Below are positions 47,097 to 58,719 of a stretch of DNA of 64,000 nt, in pieces. The notes under the pieces were generated by a model. That model was not told where the DNA came from. It saw only the letters and a program-made list of their open reading frames with translations, and ran no database searches. The DNA comes from Membranipora membranacea (Eukaryota > Bryozoa > Gymnolaemata > Cheilostomatida > Membraniporidae), in contig OU612074.1 in the NCBI GenBank assembly GCA_914767715.1, positions 7,455,501 to 7,519,500 on the forward strand, given 5' to 3'. The position numbers and the translations under genes are program-made. How positions within the stretch are numbered: the stretch's first letter is position 1; each line of letters starts with the position of its first letter.

Positions 47097-47600
47097 CCAG
47101 GAGGTCAATTTCCTTTATGAATAGATAAGTATCTTATATGATAAGTTTCTTGTATAGTGCTCAAATATCTAGCCTACGCAGTGTATAAAAATCTGACAAG
47201 AGAAAAAATTATCATTTTAGCCACGAGACATCTATCAGCTAGGCCTACACCACAGTCATGGCTCTCAGCTAACCCTCAACTTTTATAATATTTAGTGGCC
47301 AGATTCACCAGCTAAACTTTAAAGCAGATCATTTAAGTTCCACAAAGAGGTGCCCAAGACTGCAAACAAGCCACATCTAAATTGGTAATTAAATTCCACT
47401 GTGGGTCAACATGGTTGGTAAATTAGAGCAGGAAGTTAGAGGCATGTAACACAGGATTAATAGATAAATTAGATGGTTTCCTGCTAGTTGAGTGTCCCTG
47501 AGTTTCACAGAAAGTGATTTATATAATACGCTGACCAAGGAAGGCGGAATGATGTGTGAAGGTTCAAACCAGGACTGGCCATCTATGTACGATTGATATT

Positions 47601-47719
47601 AGATCAAGTTTAATCCAATTGTCTGCATTCCAGTTGCTCCCTTCCATTGGTCACGCCGCGGTGTTACCAGTGGATAGGAAGCAACTCCGATTGCAGGCAA
47701 ATGGACCAAACTAGGTCTA
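47601..47719. mobile_element. Short hairpin MITE with 10-bp target duplication (copy 2)
   Basis: 119 bp flanked by perfect GATTGATATT at 47591-47600 and 47720-47729. Left end AGATCAAGTTT, right end GGTCTA. Inner arms CAGTTGCTCCCTTCC and GGAAGCAACTCCG pair imperfectly. Same family as 30732-30869 and 51917-52026. Confidence 0.9.
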
Positions 47720-48081
47720 GATTGATATTGACTGGAAAACCTTTGACTGATAAATAGATGATCCCCCTCTTTGCCAACAAAGGCTGAGCAAACTCTAATC
47801 ACAGTGTTAGATCTAGTCTGAGCCCCAGACATTTGCCCACCGCCCGACGCCCCCCCCCCCCAGCTTTGTAATGTACAAAGCTGTATCAATGACAGACCCT
47901 TCCTCCAAAAATTGTGAAACATTGTACATTTTACACATATCTGATTGCTTCCGGGGTGACAAAGGAAAAACTCAGATAAGTCTTTGCGTCATGGAGGAGT
48001 GTTTTAACTTGTGGGAAAACCAAAAGACATTACCAGAGAAAATATCGCTATTGTGTTGTATTCCTATCATTGCTATCGGTG

Positions 48082-48101
48082 ATATATATATATATATATA
48101 T
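48082..48101. repeat. (TA)n microsatellite
   Basis: About ten AT/TA units. Confidence 0.9.
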
Positions 48102-48163
48102 CAGTGAAGGTAATGGTAGGAATTATTTATATCAACGATTGATATATGCATTGAACGTTGGAA

Positions 48164-48360
48164 CATGGCGGAAGGCGAGAGCAAAAGTAGCCTTGCTTTA
48201 ATGAAGCTTTTTGAACGCCTATATTAAGAAAAAGGAGCTGGCAGGAAGAATGATGAGGAGATGGGAGATAAAAAGAGCTGCAGAGATGCAGGATCTACAG
48301 GGAGATAGTAGTATAAGGAATATCAAATCTTATCTGTCATTCACCCCTCTGAAGTGCTAT
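48164..48360 (+). pseudogene. Decayed tandem copy of exon 1 of the 46449 gene
   Basis: Begins ATGGCGGAAG (cf. ATGGCGGAAC at 46449) and shares GAGATGCAGG.TCTACAGGGA, AGTAGTATAA and ATATCAAATCTTA with exon 1, but has deletions, an early in-frame stop and frame loss. The donor is degraded. Sequence further downstream (48830-48970) also matches 47335-47480, so a block of at least 1 kb was duplicated. Confidence 0.8.
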
Positions 48361-48542
48361 AGCCTACTAAATTATTTCAACTCATTTTACCTATTATAGA
48401 TTGAGCGAGAAAGCCACCAGATCTATTATTTTTTATGGATATTCTATATATGTTATGCTATGGCCTATAATAATAATATACATATATACAATTTTTTAAA
48501 GATAACTTGTCTGTTGAATTTGAGCGAGCACATGACATCAAA

Positions 48543-48570
48543 ATATATATATATTTATATATATATATAT
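48543..48570. repeat. (TA)n microsatellite
   Basis: Imperfect run of AT units. Confidence 0.85.
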
Positions 48571-49517
48571 GGACTTATATACAAAAACCAACTCAGCCTA
48601 TAAAATGTACCAAGCAAGAAGTGAAAAATGATCATTTTTTCTGACAAAAAATTCAAGATTCCTTTTTAAAATGTAGAGTAGGGAATTGACGTTAGACTGC
48701 TGGGGAAGGCTATAGCTATGAAATGATTCCCCTAAGTACTACACTATATTCAATGCTCCTCAGACCCTCAATTTAAATCAGAGAGCAAATAGGTCTCCAT
48801 CAGTTACCGTTTAAACCAAACCATTAAATTTCCACAAAGAGTTGCCAGGGCTACATACCAGCAACAACTGAATTAGATATTACATTCCCTTGTGGGACAA
48901 CATGGTTTGTAAAATTAGAGGCCTGCAACAGGGGATTAATTGATAAATTAAAGGGTTTCCCTTCTTGTGGAGATAGGATTAAAGATTCACCTACAAAGCA
49001 GATGGGGTCAACCTTGGGAATGCGGCTCAGTTCAGTAGGATTACATCTTCAGATGTTAGCCGCTAGTCCTGTTATTATATAAAATAATTAATAAGCTTAT
49101 TTGTAGCATCATCATAGATGATGAGAAACAGGAAGTGCCCTATATAATGGGAACATCCCATTCATTGGTACAGATGGGATAACCTCTGCAACTCCTATGA
49201 TCTTCTGATCTCATATACTGGCTTATATCCATATATTAAAGGCCATGAGCAGTTTCAACACTGATTAATGCATATTTACACAGAAAACCCTATGCTGTTT
49301 TGAATTTGACGCAGAGAAACTCTCTTTTTTTTTGCCATGCTTGGGTGTTTTTATAATCCATCAATCTATGTACCAGTGTGATTTGAATATATTGGCCATA
49401 GAATGGAATATAATTTTTGCCAAAATAATGTCATCCTGCAGTTCAATTTTCATAAATAGCAGTAGTTACATTGCTATGAAAACAATGTTTGCGTGGGTCA
49501 TTTACCCAATGAACTCC

Positions 49518-49599
49518 TAGAACAAGTATGTTCCCTCTGTGGTGGAAATATCAATATGCAATATCCCTCCGCCACCACAGAGGGAACATACTTGTTCTA
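49518..49599. mobile_element. 82-bp hairpin, perfect 28-bp stem, with 9-bp near-duplicate flanks
   Basis: 49518-49545 is exactly complementary to 49572-49599 (core ATGTTCCCTCTGTGGTGG) around a 26-nt loop. Flanks ATGAACTCC (49509-49517) and ACGAACTCC (49600-49608) differ at one base, suggesting a target-site duplication of a tiny MITE. Alternatively it is a hairpin RNA precursor. Confidence 0.8.
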
Positions 49600-50029
49600 A
49601 CGAACTCCCTCTTCATTGATTTACCCCAGCTTCTTCAACCCATGAGTTCTCCAGATGCTGTTGTTGTGCACAGTTGGTTTTCACTGTTTTGCTATAGACT
49701 AGTCATGACTATTTGTCACTCTCAAATAAAACTAATAAAAATCCAACTCCTGTCAGTGTGATAATGTACTAAGTGTACTTTAATGAGATAAACAGATTTA
49801 TATCTGATCAATCATCTTATCATTTTTTTAAAGATAACTTGTCTGTTGAATTTGAGCTAGCCTGCCTGGTTGTGTGTTGGAATGGATATGAAAGCTTCAC
49901 TCTTCTAGGGTATGGGAATAAACATTGATAACGCAGAATAAATATAAGCTGGGGTTATGTTTAGCTAGTTTTGATGTTGCTTATGATAAACAAGCACTAA
50001 CTTTCGCTCAATGAGGAGGGAGTTGTAAA

Positions 50030-50262
50030 TGTAAATCACTTTTTATTGAGCTGCTCTCCAGCAATCTTTACATGAATATAAGATAGATACATATACATAT
50101 TCAATTTAGCGCACTCCTGTACAAGGTAGGAGTGGGCAAGCTAGGCTATTGTCCAGAGAGCTCTCCTCCTTCTGCAGCATGGGTAGTGATCGGGATTCGA
50201 ACCTGCAACTCTCAGATTGAGATGCTTGAATCCTAACCACTACGCCACCCTGCCTGCCTTTA
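50030..50262 (-). mobile_element. tRNA-derived SINE
   Basis: On the minus strand the head has an A box (GTGGCGTAGTGG), a B box (GGTTCGAATCC) 34 bp later and a partly preserved acceptor pairing (GGGTGG with CACTACCC). The anticodon arm is not canonical. A ~140-bp unrelated body follows and ends near 50030 with CTCAATAAAAAG. This head-body layout is typical of SINEs and not of a functional tRNA gene. Confidence 0.75.
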
Positions 50263-50549
50263 TTTTATTATTCATTTATTTATAGAGGTTTTCTTAAAAG
50301 TGTACAGATAACAAAAAGAATTCTATTATACCCAATTTGTTGACCTCAATATCAATGAACACCTTATTCTGTGTTTACATGGTGTAATGAGTTGGAGTGA
50401 ATGTTAGCTAGCAGTTTTTTTTGCTATATTATTTCTTAACTTGGTCTATTTCCAATATTATTAGTACTCTATTCGGCTTGGTTATAAAACTGAAACTGAA
50501 AACAACAATCAATAACCTACAACTATTAGTTCTACTCTAGTGGTTACAA

Positions 50550-50940
50550 CCAGACACTTTGGCAAAAAACTACAACATTTTTCTGGCACAGATCCAAAAC
50601 CAGATTGTCAAAGGCACACCTTGGAATGTCCCTAACTCGCTGAGTAGGCACCACCACCAGAACAGGATCTCCGCACGATGGCAACTTCTAAATTTGGTAA
50701 ATATTATTCAGACCAAAAACCACACGAGAATGTCTCAGTAATAGCTTGGTAAACATATTTATTATAACCTACATATTCAAAGATAAGCAGTAAAGAACTT
50801 AGCTCCAAAAGTAGGGCAAACTTTAAACCACAGATTAAAAACAAATTCAAATCCAGGGACTTATTGAACCAAATAATAATATTTGGAGGTGTGATATTTT
50901 CCACATCGTTAGGCAAGTAAGAGTGAAATAGCTGCAATTA
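50550..50940. other. Possible LINE remnant
   Basis: The minus strand 50704-50937 reads MQLFHSYLPNDVENITPPN followed by IIIWFNKSLDLNLFL, similar in pattern to the end of CR1/L2 ORF2 (LFNSLP.DI..... F K..L..FL). Plus-strand text at 50559-50741 also stays open. Evidence is weak. Confidence 0.3.
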
Positions 50941-51916
50941 ATGTGGAGATAATCACCACTTGAAGGTGCTGATCCAACAGTTACAATACCTCGTCACAGC
51001 GCATCTACGGTGATTATTTGGTGAGCTCCAAGGGACCAGGGTCGGACCTGTTGTGAATGTTCAGGGTCTGAATGAATTCAAGTGCCACTGGATTTATGGC
51101 TGATTAACTTCCTGGGGATGAGCCACTTGCTCTACACAATATATTATGTAAATAATGGTATTGCTGATTACAGGGTATAGAAAAGTTTGGGGTAGGGGGA
51201 GGTACAAGGCTTTCCTGTTAAGTATTCCGGTAGACTGAGTTGTGGTTTGCCTGAGCTTCTTTGCAAACTTTGGAAGGCTAATTTCATCGTTATCACCCAA
51301 TTAATCAAAATACTGAATTATGAGAATAAAATATAACTTTCAAGTAAACAAACATCCTATTCATAGCCTGTAGGACTAGTCTTGTTACAGGAAGGGGGGG
51401 GGGGGTGGTGAGAGAACACTAAGAACTTTCAGTCTGGTCAGTGACTATTGTTGCCCTAAATCTCATTTCTTTCGCTTGTATGTCATATCTCCCATTTCCA
51501 TAATTTCTATCGATACAGCATCATCATGAGAGGATAGGAATACCCGCCAAAATAGAAGTGTTTGCTTTGTAAGCACCTTGACACTTCTGGAAATGAATCT
51601 CAAACAAAAACACTGATAAAAATTAGGCAAAGGTGTTCCCAGAGCATACCAAATGTAAACTTTAGTATCATCAAAGTAAATTAAAGGAGCATCTTACACA
51701 TTATCAAACATTACCTGGACAAACATAATAGGATGAGAATATCTCTTTCATGTACACAGATTTATAATATTAATGTAATGACACTTAAAATCACTTCAAT
51801 CGGACTCAGCAGAGTTGTCTAGCTCTCAGGTGTGGCCTCTTATGTCACAAGCACTATCCCACCTGCACTGCTGTAGTTTGCTAAGAAACTCTCATTTTAC
51901 TTGCTTGGGAAATATA

Positions 51917-52026
51917 AGTTTGGTCCATTTGCCTGTAGTCGGAGTTGCTCCCGATTCAGTAAGGCGTGAGTGTGACCAGTTGAAGGGAGCAACTGGAGTG
52001 CAGGCAATTGGATTGAAGTTGATCTA
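51917..52026. mobile_element. Short hairpin MITE with 10-bp target duplication (copy 3)
   Basis: 110 bp flanked by perfect GGGAAATATA at 51907-51916 and 52027-52036. Inner arms CGGAGTTGCTCCC and GGGAGCAACTGGAG pair. Right end TTGATCTA as in the other copies. Confidence 0.92.
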
Positions 52027-52479
52027 GGGAAATATAGTTATAAACGCATTAAAGTTAAGTAACTGTTTTTTTTGCACTTTTCAAAGCCTCGAAGTGAAAG
52101 ATATAGGCCTAAGAGACATTGACGTCCTACAGTTTAAAATTTGAGTTTTTCCTTTTTAAAATTTGGAAGCGAAATTTACCCTAGAGGAGTTAAAGTTAGC
52201 TTTTGTTAGTTGTTGCTTTTTTTGGGGGCGACTTAATCACTATTTTCTTCTCCTGCAAATACATAACTCCTCTAGAGTATGGTACAAAAGTTAAGTTTAC
52301 AAATTTCGGTTTATTTTCACCTTGAAGTGGAAAGCTACAGACCCCATTAGTGACATTATTTGAGCAATGAAATCTTGTGGGTGTAAAATCAAACCACCTT
52401 CGAAATGGCTGTTCAATCACAGTGAATGTAATATAAATTCTCTAGAAGCAGAAAATGCACAGCTTATAAGTAAATACCA

Positions 52480-52600
52480 GGGGGGGCCGTCGGGGGGGGG
52501 GCAGGAGTGTGGGGGGGGGCTCATACTAGACACCCAGTCTGAGCCCCCAAGACTCTTGTCCCCGCCAGATGCCCCTCCCCCTCCCGGGGAAAACACCAAG
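52480..52600. mobile_element. G-rich/C-rich foldback, probable MITE
   Basis: Left arm CAGGGGGGGCCGTCGGGG-type text and right arm CCCCGCCAGATGCCCCTCCC surround CTAGACACCCAGTCTGAGCC. A related right arm (GAGCCCCCAAGACTCTTACC) is at 53791, and a related text at 47816-47862. Confidence 0.5.
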
Positions 52601-52837
52601 ACCAGGATATTATTTCTGAGCTATTAATTTCTTTGATAAATAGTCAAGCGTGGATGGCGTTGGGAGTGGTTCAATACAATTAAAGTCAAATCAGTGATAG
52701 AATTTTGAAAATCCGTTTAAATGGTCAGGATTTCTGAACATTAACCATTAAACGACATTAATAGTATTTTGTTGGCAACAGGTAGACAGTGTTAAGGCTG
52801 AATATGTGGTTGGTCTTCTTAAATTACTCATGTCAAT

Positions 52838-52889
52838 ACAGTGAGTTAGGGGGAGACATTAGATACAGTGAGTTAGGGGGAGACATTAG
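52838..52889. repeat. 26-bp perfect tandem duplication
   Basis: The unit ACAGTGAGTTAGGGGGAGAC plus six bases occurs twice in a row. Confidence 0.9.
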
Positions 52890-52899
52890 TTTTCTCTCA

Positions 52900-54820
52900 T
52901 CATTCTTGACCCAGCCTCCACTACCCACATCAGCTCATTTTAGGCTAGACCAATTTAATTTTTGGTCACCCTTTGGCCGTGAGAACCAAACATTGGCGGT
53001 GGAAAAAAAAGTGAGTTTATCGACATATCAATGCAGTGTTATCTCAGCAAAATTAACAAAACAAACAGCCAAAGAAGTCCCACCTTTTGTCATTGTAGTT
53101 TGCTAGAAGTCCGAGCCATATCTCAACCCCTTTTTTCCTGGAAAAAGCCTCATGTTATCATCATTGCAAAGATAAACACACATAAAAACACACACAGCAA
53201 TGATATTCATAATCTTTCCGCATAGTATTTGGACATTCTATTATATTGTTATATCTACACATACAAACGTTGTCAAATTATTGCCCCCCCCCCCATTCTG
53301 TTGAATTAAACTGAAAGATTTTGGTGTCTTCTGGACTATATGCAGATGGTCATAATCTAGATAACCCTTACAAGGCCAAATTTCCAGATAACTTCACAGA
53401 ATTGGGTCCCCTGCTGGGCCAGGCCATCTTTGTTTACTTATAGATAATTCACAGGTGTAATTTTACCTTTTATCTTCAATTAACATGTGTGGGTAATTTT
53501 CTGATTTGTTACAGATGTAGTGTTAGGCTATTAACTAAGATAGCAATAAAAATACAACAATGTGGCCAAAATGTTACCCTTTATGTGTGTCTGTGTGTGT
53601 GTGTAGTACTATGACAGTACTACACATACAGGTGTCATCTGTTACTATATAAGAACAAGGGGGTGTATGTATACAGCTGCTTATGTGACTCAGTATTCAT
53701 CCCTTGTGACCGCCTCTTCTACCCGCCAAAATTATCTATAGTACCTCTACAATTTTGCTACACATTAGCCTACCCCAGAGGTCTAGCCTGAGCCCCCAAG
53801 ACTCTTACCCTCGCTCGTCAGCCCTCTCCTCCAGTAACTAAATCTTGACCGGAGATGATGAGTTTAGCTAGTTATTGGCTGGCTTAATGTTAGCTAGCAC
53901 CAAGTAAGGAGTTTGTATAGGGTGGTGAGGTTGAGTAATTGTTAGCTAACCATGAATGAATCACGTCTGAGCCAAATAATGAATTTTTTCTTCTGTGAAA
54001 ACTTAGCTCTTTTAGGGTATGTTACTCAATATAAATCCACACTCCCACAATTCTTTTGCATGTTCAGGTGTTTAGAAATAAAAAGTTTTGTAGCAACGAT
54101 TGGCCCTAGAATTGATCCGCTGTAACAAGCTTGTCTATGAAAAGTTGTGTTACACTAATTTCCATAATTTTCCAAGAAGAAAAGTAAACTTCAAGTGCTT
54201 AATTATCTCTAACAGTAGCATTTTACTACAATAAAGTGCACTGAAACCCTGATTAGATTTTACCATTAATATCAATACTCTATTGTATTCCATATAGATA
54301 CATAGCCAAATATACTGATATAGCTTGGCTGGTTATTCCACTTGGTCTCCAAAAGATACCCATTCCACATAAAACCAGAGATAAAAATTCTATTGAGCGT
54401 TAAAATATGCAGCCAGTGCGCAGCCATGTGCAGGGTGTCTGATTTCATTAAGATAAACCATTATTATCTTCTATTACGGCAGAAGTGACACTCTTATACA
54501 TTCCATGGCCTTATATTATAACATGTGGAGTAAAATGTAAATAAAGATTACATCTCATGCAATGTAAATAACCAGGACACAGAATTAATGTAATAGTACA
54601 TAATTGGATCACTATAATACCTACACAAAACCCCAAACATTCCCCCCCCCTTTATAGGCTCAATAGAAGCTCAGCCAGTACGGCACAAGACTGGCCCTGA
54701 CACCTTAACAAGTTCAATTATATTTGGGTAATTAGGTAATATTAGTGTTGTGTATGTAAATAATGTATTAATTATAGTGTGTTGTTTGTATCTATGTTTG
54801 GATACACATTAGCTGGCCTG
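52900..54820. other. Intergenic stretch, no gene recognised
   Basis: C homopolymer at 53284-53294, a GT-rich run near 53586-53604 with the small palindrome GTAGTACTATGACAGTACTAC, and otherwise AT-rich unique-looking DNA. Confidence 0.4.
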
Positions 54821-54829
54821 CTGGGGTAG

Positions 54830-55057
54830 CAGGGCCGTAGTTTAGAAAAAATGGTAGGGGAGGAAAAAGTCCGAGGCTAGTCCAAAGCATCACCAGTAGG
54901 GGTGCTGTAAGCTCCTCCTAGAGCAACTCAAGGCATATAGTAGACAAATGGAAATCTTAGAGGAGTTGATTATGATACAGATCATTTTTTCAGGTCAATG
55001 TATTTAGCTTTCTAGGGGAGCCAGTGCCCCACTGCCTCCCCTAGAACTACGGTCCTG
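54830..55057. mobile_element. MITE-like foldback with CAGGGCCGTAGTT termini (copy 1)
   Basis: Left end CAGGGCCGTAGTTTAGAA with GGTAGGGGAGG; right end CTGCCTCCCCTAGAACTACG then GTCCTG. 228 bp, no coding capacity. A second copy is at 62380-62635. Confidence 0.8.
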
Positions 55058-55059
55058 GG

Positions 55060-56730
55060 TAGTGACATGTATACCATGGTGTGTAGTATATGTGTGGATA
55101 GCATGTTAGTGTCGCTAAGCGTTGACATTATAATTGTGAGTAATTATCTCTCCCTGCTGTTACAATTTATACTCTGTTATAACTTGATACCAGATACACT
55201 AGTCTCTATGTTGCTACTCCAGGGATGCTCTTCCATTGATATTACAAAGATGCGCTCAATTTTGGGTTATAGTAAATAAAATCCAGAGATGCAGAGATTC
55301 AATGCAGAGATGCAATACAGAGATGCAATACAGAGATGTAATCAAATTTGGAGTTATTAGAACATCACTAATCTTGCTCCTGAGCACTGATATATATATA
55401 TATATATATTCCTATCATGTTTATATCAATGCTCCTGACCTATAGAGTATCACTAATAAAGATATAGGTAAAAGTATTCACTAGTGTAGAAACACGCTGT
55501 CTCCTGCAGATAAGAAATGGTGAAAATTATGGCTGGCTAACGTTTACTCATCCTCATTTAGACTATAGTCACTATCGATACTCTTTCACATGTATGTGAT
55601 CAAATTTGGGGTTATAGCTACATCACTACTCTTGCTCCTGACTTATACAGGAGGGACTTTTAATTAGAATGCGGGAGTAAAATATCGCTAACACTCAAAT
55701 GCTCAAAATTAACAGTAATTTTGTTCACAAATTGTTCTCTCAGAATGTATATTGCGTCATCAATCAATGAGTGAGCAATTGAAACAAGACCCCAGCTCAC
55801 GCACTGAGTCAACAATCAGGTAATGATTTTGGATGTTGTTAATTGAAAGACCCACAAGCATCATCGATAGAGTTGCCAAGATGAGTGAGATTGATGGCAA
55901 GCTATCAGTACCCCAGTCACATAAACTCTCACCTCAGCTATTGAAAATCGTTGCTAGCGAACATTTAGTTATCCCCAAACTAGCTAAACCAAACTCTTAG
56001 CTTATATTTACTTACAAGCCCGAACCAATGCCATTCTTCAAGACACAGTCTTTTGACTTGTTTTTTGAAGTTGAGCCCATTTATGACAGATGGGATATTT
56101 TATAGGGTCACCAGCCTCTGAAAATTGTAAATACAATCACCACTCATATTTTCGCTGGGTGGGGGGGGGGGGGGGGGTTGGGCGTTGGGCGTAAAAATTA
56201 GCTAGCGCTCAATTAACCCTTTCAATATATATGCAAGGAGTTTCACAAGAGAAGTCGGTCTTGTGTTTACGTTCGCCCACCCCCCCCCTGGGCATGTCTC
56301 AGGGATTTAGTTTTACAGGACTGGGTATAAAAGTGTACAGGGGAGAGTGCTACCAAGTAAGATGCACCAGGTACTGATAAAGCATTAGGATGGCGTTTTT
56401 CCCTACAGGAGTAAAGTATTCATAACCTCAGACTTAAAATTGGAAAATATATATTATGGCTAGTTATAAAAGCTCCAACTTCATCTAGCAAGATTTGGTT
56501 GCAGCTTATATAAGCCACCAAAAAACTACATTAACCCTAGCTCTCCTTAACTCCTCTAGGGTAATCATAGAGATACTATACTACTTGACTGAAGCATCCT
56601 GAATGCATCAACAGGCTCCAGAGAATACAAGGAAAAAACATCCCCTACTCTCAAGATCACATGAACAGGTGTGACCGAGAAAATAAAGGGGAGAGGTCAT
56701 AGCTATTGCTCCTCTACCCTTTCACTCCTT
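55060..56730. other. Intergenic stretch with simple repeats
   Basis: Short CAGAGATGCAATA tandem repeats (about 55285-55340), (TA)n at 55390-55410, and an 18-base G run at 56161-56178 facing a C run at 56279-56288 with GGGCG/CGCCC inner text, probably another small foldback (56155-56296). Confidence 0.5.
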
Positions 56731-56975
56731 GGTGTGATATGTGGTGTGATATGTGGTGTGATATGTGGTGTGATATGTGGTGGATATGTGGTGTGATATG
56801 TGGTGTGACATGTGGTGTGCTATGTGGTGTGCTATGTGGTGGATATATGTGGTGGATATATGTTGTGTGATATGTGGTGGATATATGTTGTGTGATATGT
56901 GGTGTGATATGTGGTGTGATATGAGGTGTGATATGAGGTGTGATATGTGGTGTGATATGTGGTGTGATATGCGAT
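56731..56975. repeat. Minisatellite, GTGTGATATGTG-type unit
   Basis: About 22 copies of a 10-12 bp unit (GATATGTGGT(GT)) with variants GACATGTGG, GCTATGTGG, GATATATGT. The cysteine/tryptophan-rich frame across it is an artefact. Confidence 0.95.
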
Positions 56976-56979
56976 ACTA

Positions 56980-58715
56980 ACGTTAAGACTTACATACAGT
57001 CGTGGAACTTTTATATATTTGTTCTGCTTGTGGCAGTACTATTATTCTTCTCTCTATACCTGTGAAGTATCACCAGAGACTGTCAGATCTATAAACAAAT
57101 GAAATAAATAATATAATCTTTGAAACGATCATCATGCTCCATACAAATATGTGTTGAAATAACAGGCAAACCAACGCAATTATCACTATATATGAAAAAG
57201 TTCAATATAATTTTGAGTTATTCTCTCTCTGAACTAATAGTTCAAGGAGAAGACAACTACAAATTACCATGATGCACCATATACTTTAGGCCTAGGGTCA
57301 GCAGGTAGTTTGGGACGACCTGGCAAGGCGCAGTGTGTGGTACTGTTACATTGTTCATCTTTAACAGGTCTTAGTTTAAGGCTCTCTTCTAGTCTGCTGA
57401 TCGTTGAACAGAGCCAATCATCTACATATCATGATAAGGCTTCAGATACTTGTGATTTATCACACAAATAATAAATATCAAAAACATCATAATTGGATTT
57501 GCACGGTGAAAACGATATACTGCACAGAATGATAGTAGCAGCTATTTTAAAGTACAACCAAGGTTTCAATCAACTTCTCATTGATGGCCATTGATTAATA
57601 GCAGATTGCACCTTCTGCCTGGGGAAAAAGACAAAATATAATTCGGATGATTATTCAGCCAGAATTCTTGTGAAACATTTCTTCCATCAGGTACTCAAAC
57701 TCAGCTAAAAGAGAATACCACATAGCAGTTTCCTGTTCCTGTTATTATTTAGCCTGTGCTCTATAATTATTACAGCAAAGTCTTGGAACCTCCCCTAAAC
57801 TGAAGTGTTACCCAGCTTAGAGTCAGCAACTACTTTAAGTTTTGCATCGCGTAATGCACAAAGCTGATGCTGCCCAGCACATTATTTGCTACCCATTAAT
57901 GCATTGCTGCGAAACCTTGGTTGCCCTTTAAAGCTTCAGTACCAGCAACATGTGGTTATGTTACATTAAGTATCTTCATCGTCATATTTCATAATAGACT
58001 CAATGACAACTAAGATGACACCTATAATGATCTGTTTATATGAGCATCATACATATGCTGTAGTTATATTCTTCCTTACTTGTATTGCAATGGAACTGGT
58101 ATCACATCACCATCATCACTCTATCCTGATTCGAGACTCCTACAAAAAAATCAAGTTTAGTGATTGATAACTTGTGCCAGGACATAGATTCGACAAGTAA
58201 TTTTAGTTTGGGAGTGAACTGATATTTTAACCGGATATCTCTCGATATCGTTTATATTATAATGTCATCGTTAAGTGGTATGATCATCCCTCCCTATGTA
58301 CCGAAGCTTTTTTCCTGCCTAGCAGTGGTTAGACCTAGATATACATACATGATGGCAAGGTTATGCTGTTATTCCCTTAGTCAGCCAAAATACTTATGTC
58401 AATTCTGTAGATACCGCTACTCCCCACACTAGAACAAGTAAAGTTGACCAACTTAACTACATGTATTATTATGATGCCAAGAAAAGTTGCTAGCTTGTAA
58501 AAACACCACCCCTGGGCATGCATACATCTTGGTCCGTATGGTCATGGGGAACTCATTTGTGTTGAAATGATGCTGTAAAATTGATGGTTTACCATTCATT
58601 GTACTAACCATTGATATGAATGTATGGATCAGTGGAAAAATGGACAGCATGGCTATTGATGGATACATCTCATCAGTATACAACTTTGTGACCGTAACTA
58701 GATCTAGCTAAAGAT
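56980..58715. other. Intergenic stretch, no gene recognised
   Basis: No conserved coding signal or large repeat was noticed. Confidence 0.4.
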
Positions 58716-58719
58716 ATGC

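Noticed and set aside
50175-50262. Functional tRNA gene on the minus strand
   Set aside because: A and B boxes are good, but the anticodon arm does not fold normally and an unrelated body follows, so a SINE is the better reading.
52367-52627. Glycine/proline-rich frames on both strands
   Set aside because: They arise from the G-rich and C-rich arms of a foldback; neither has coding features beyond base composition.
56777-56980. Open frame rich in DMWCDMWC repeats
   Set aside because: It is the translation of the 10-12 bp minisatellite; every frame-compatible unit stays open by chance.
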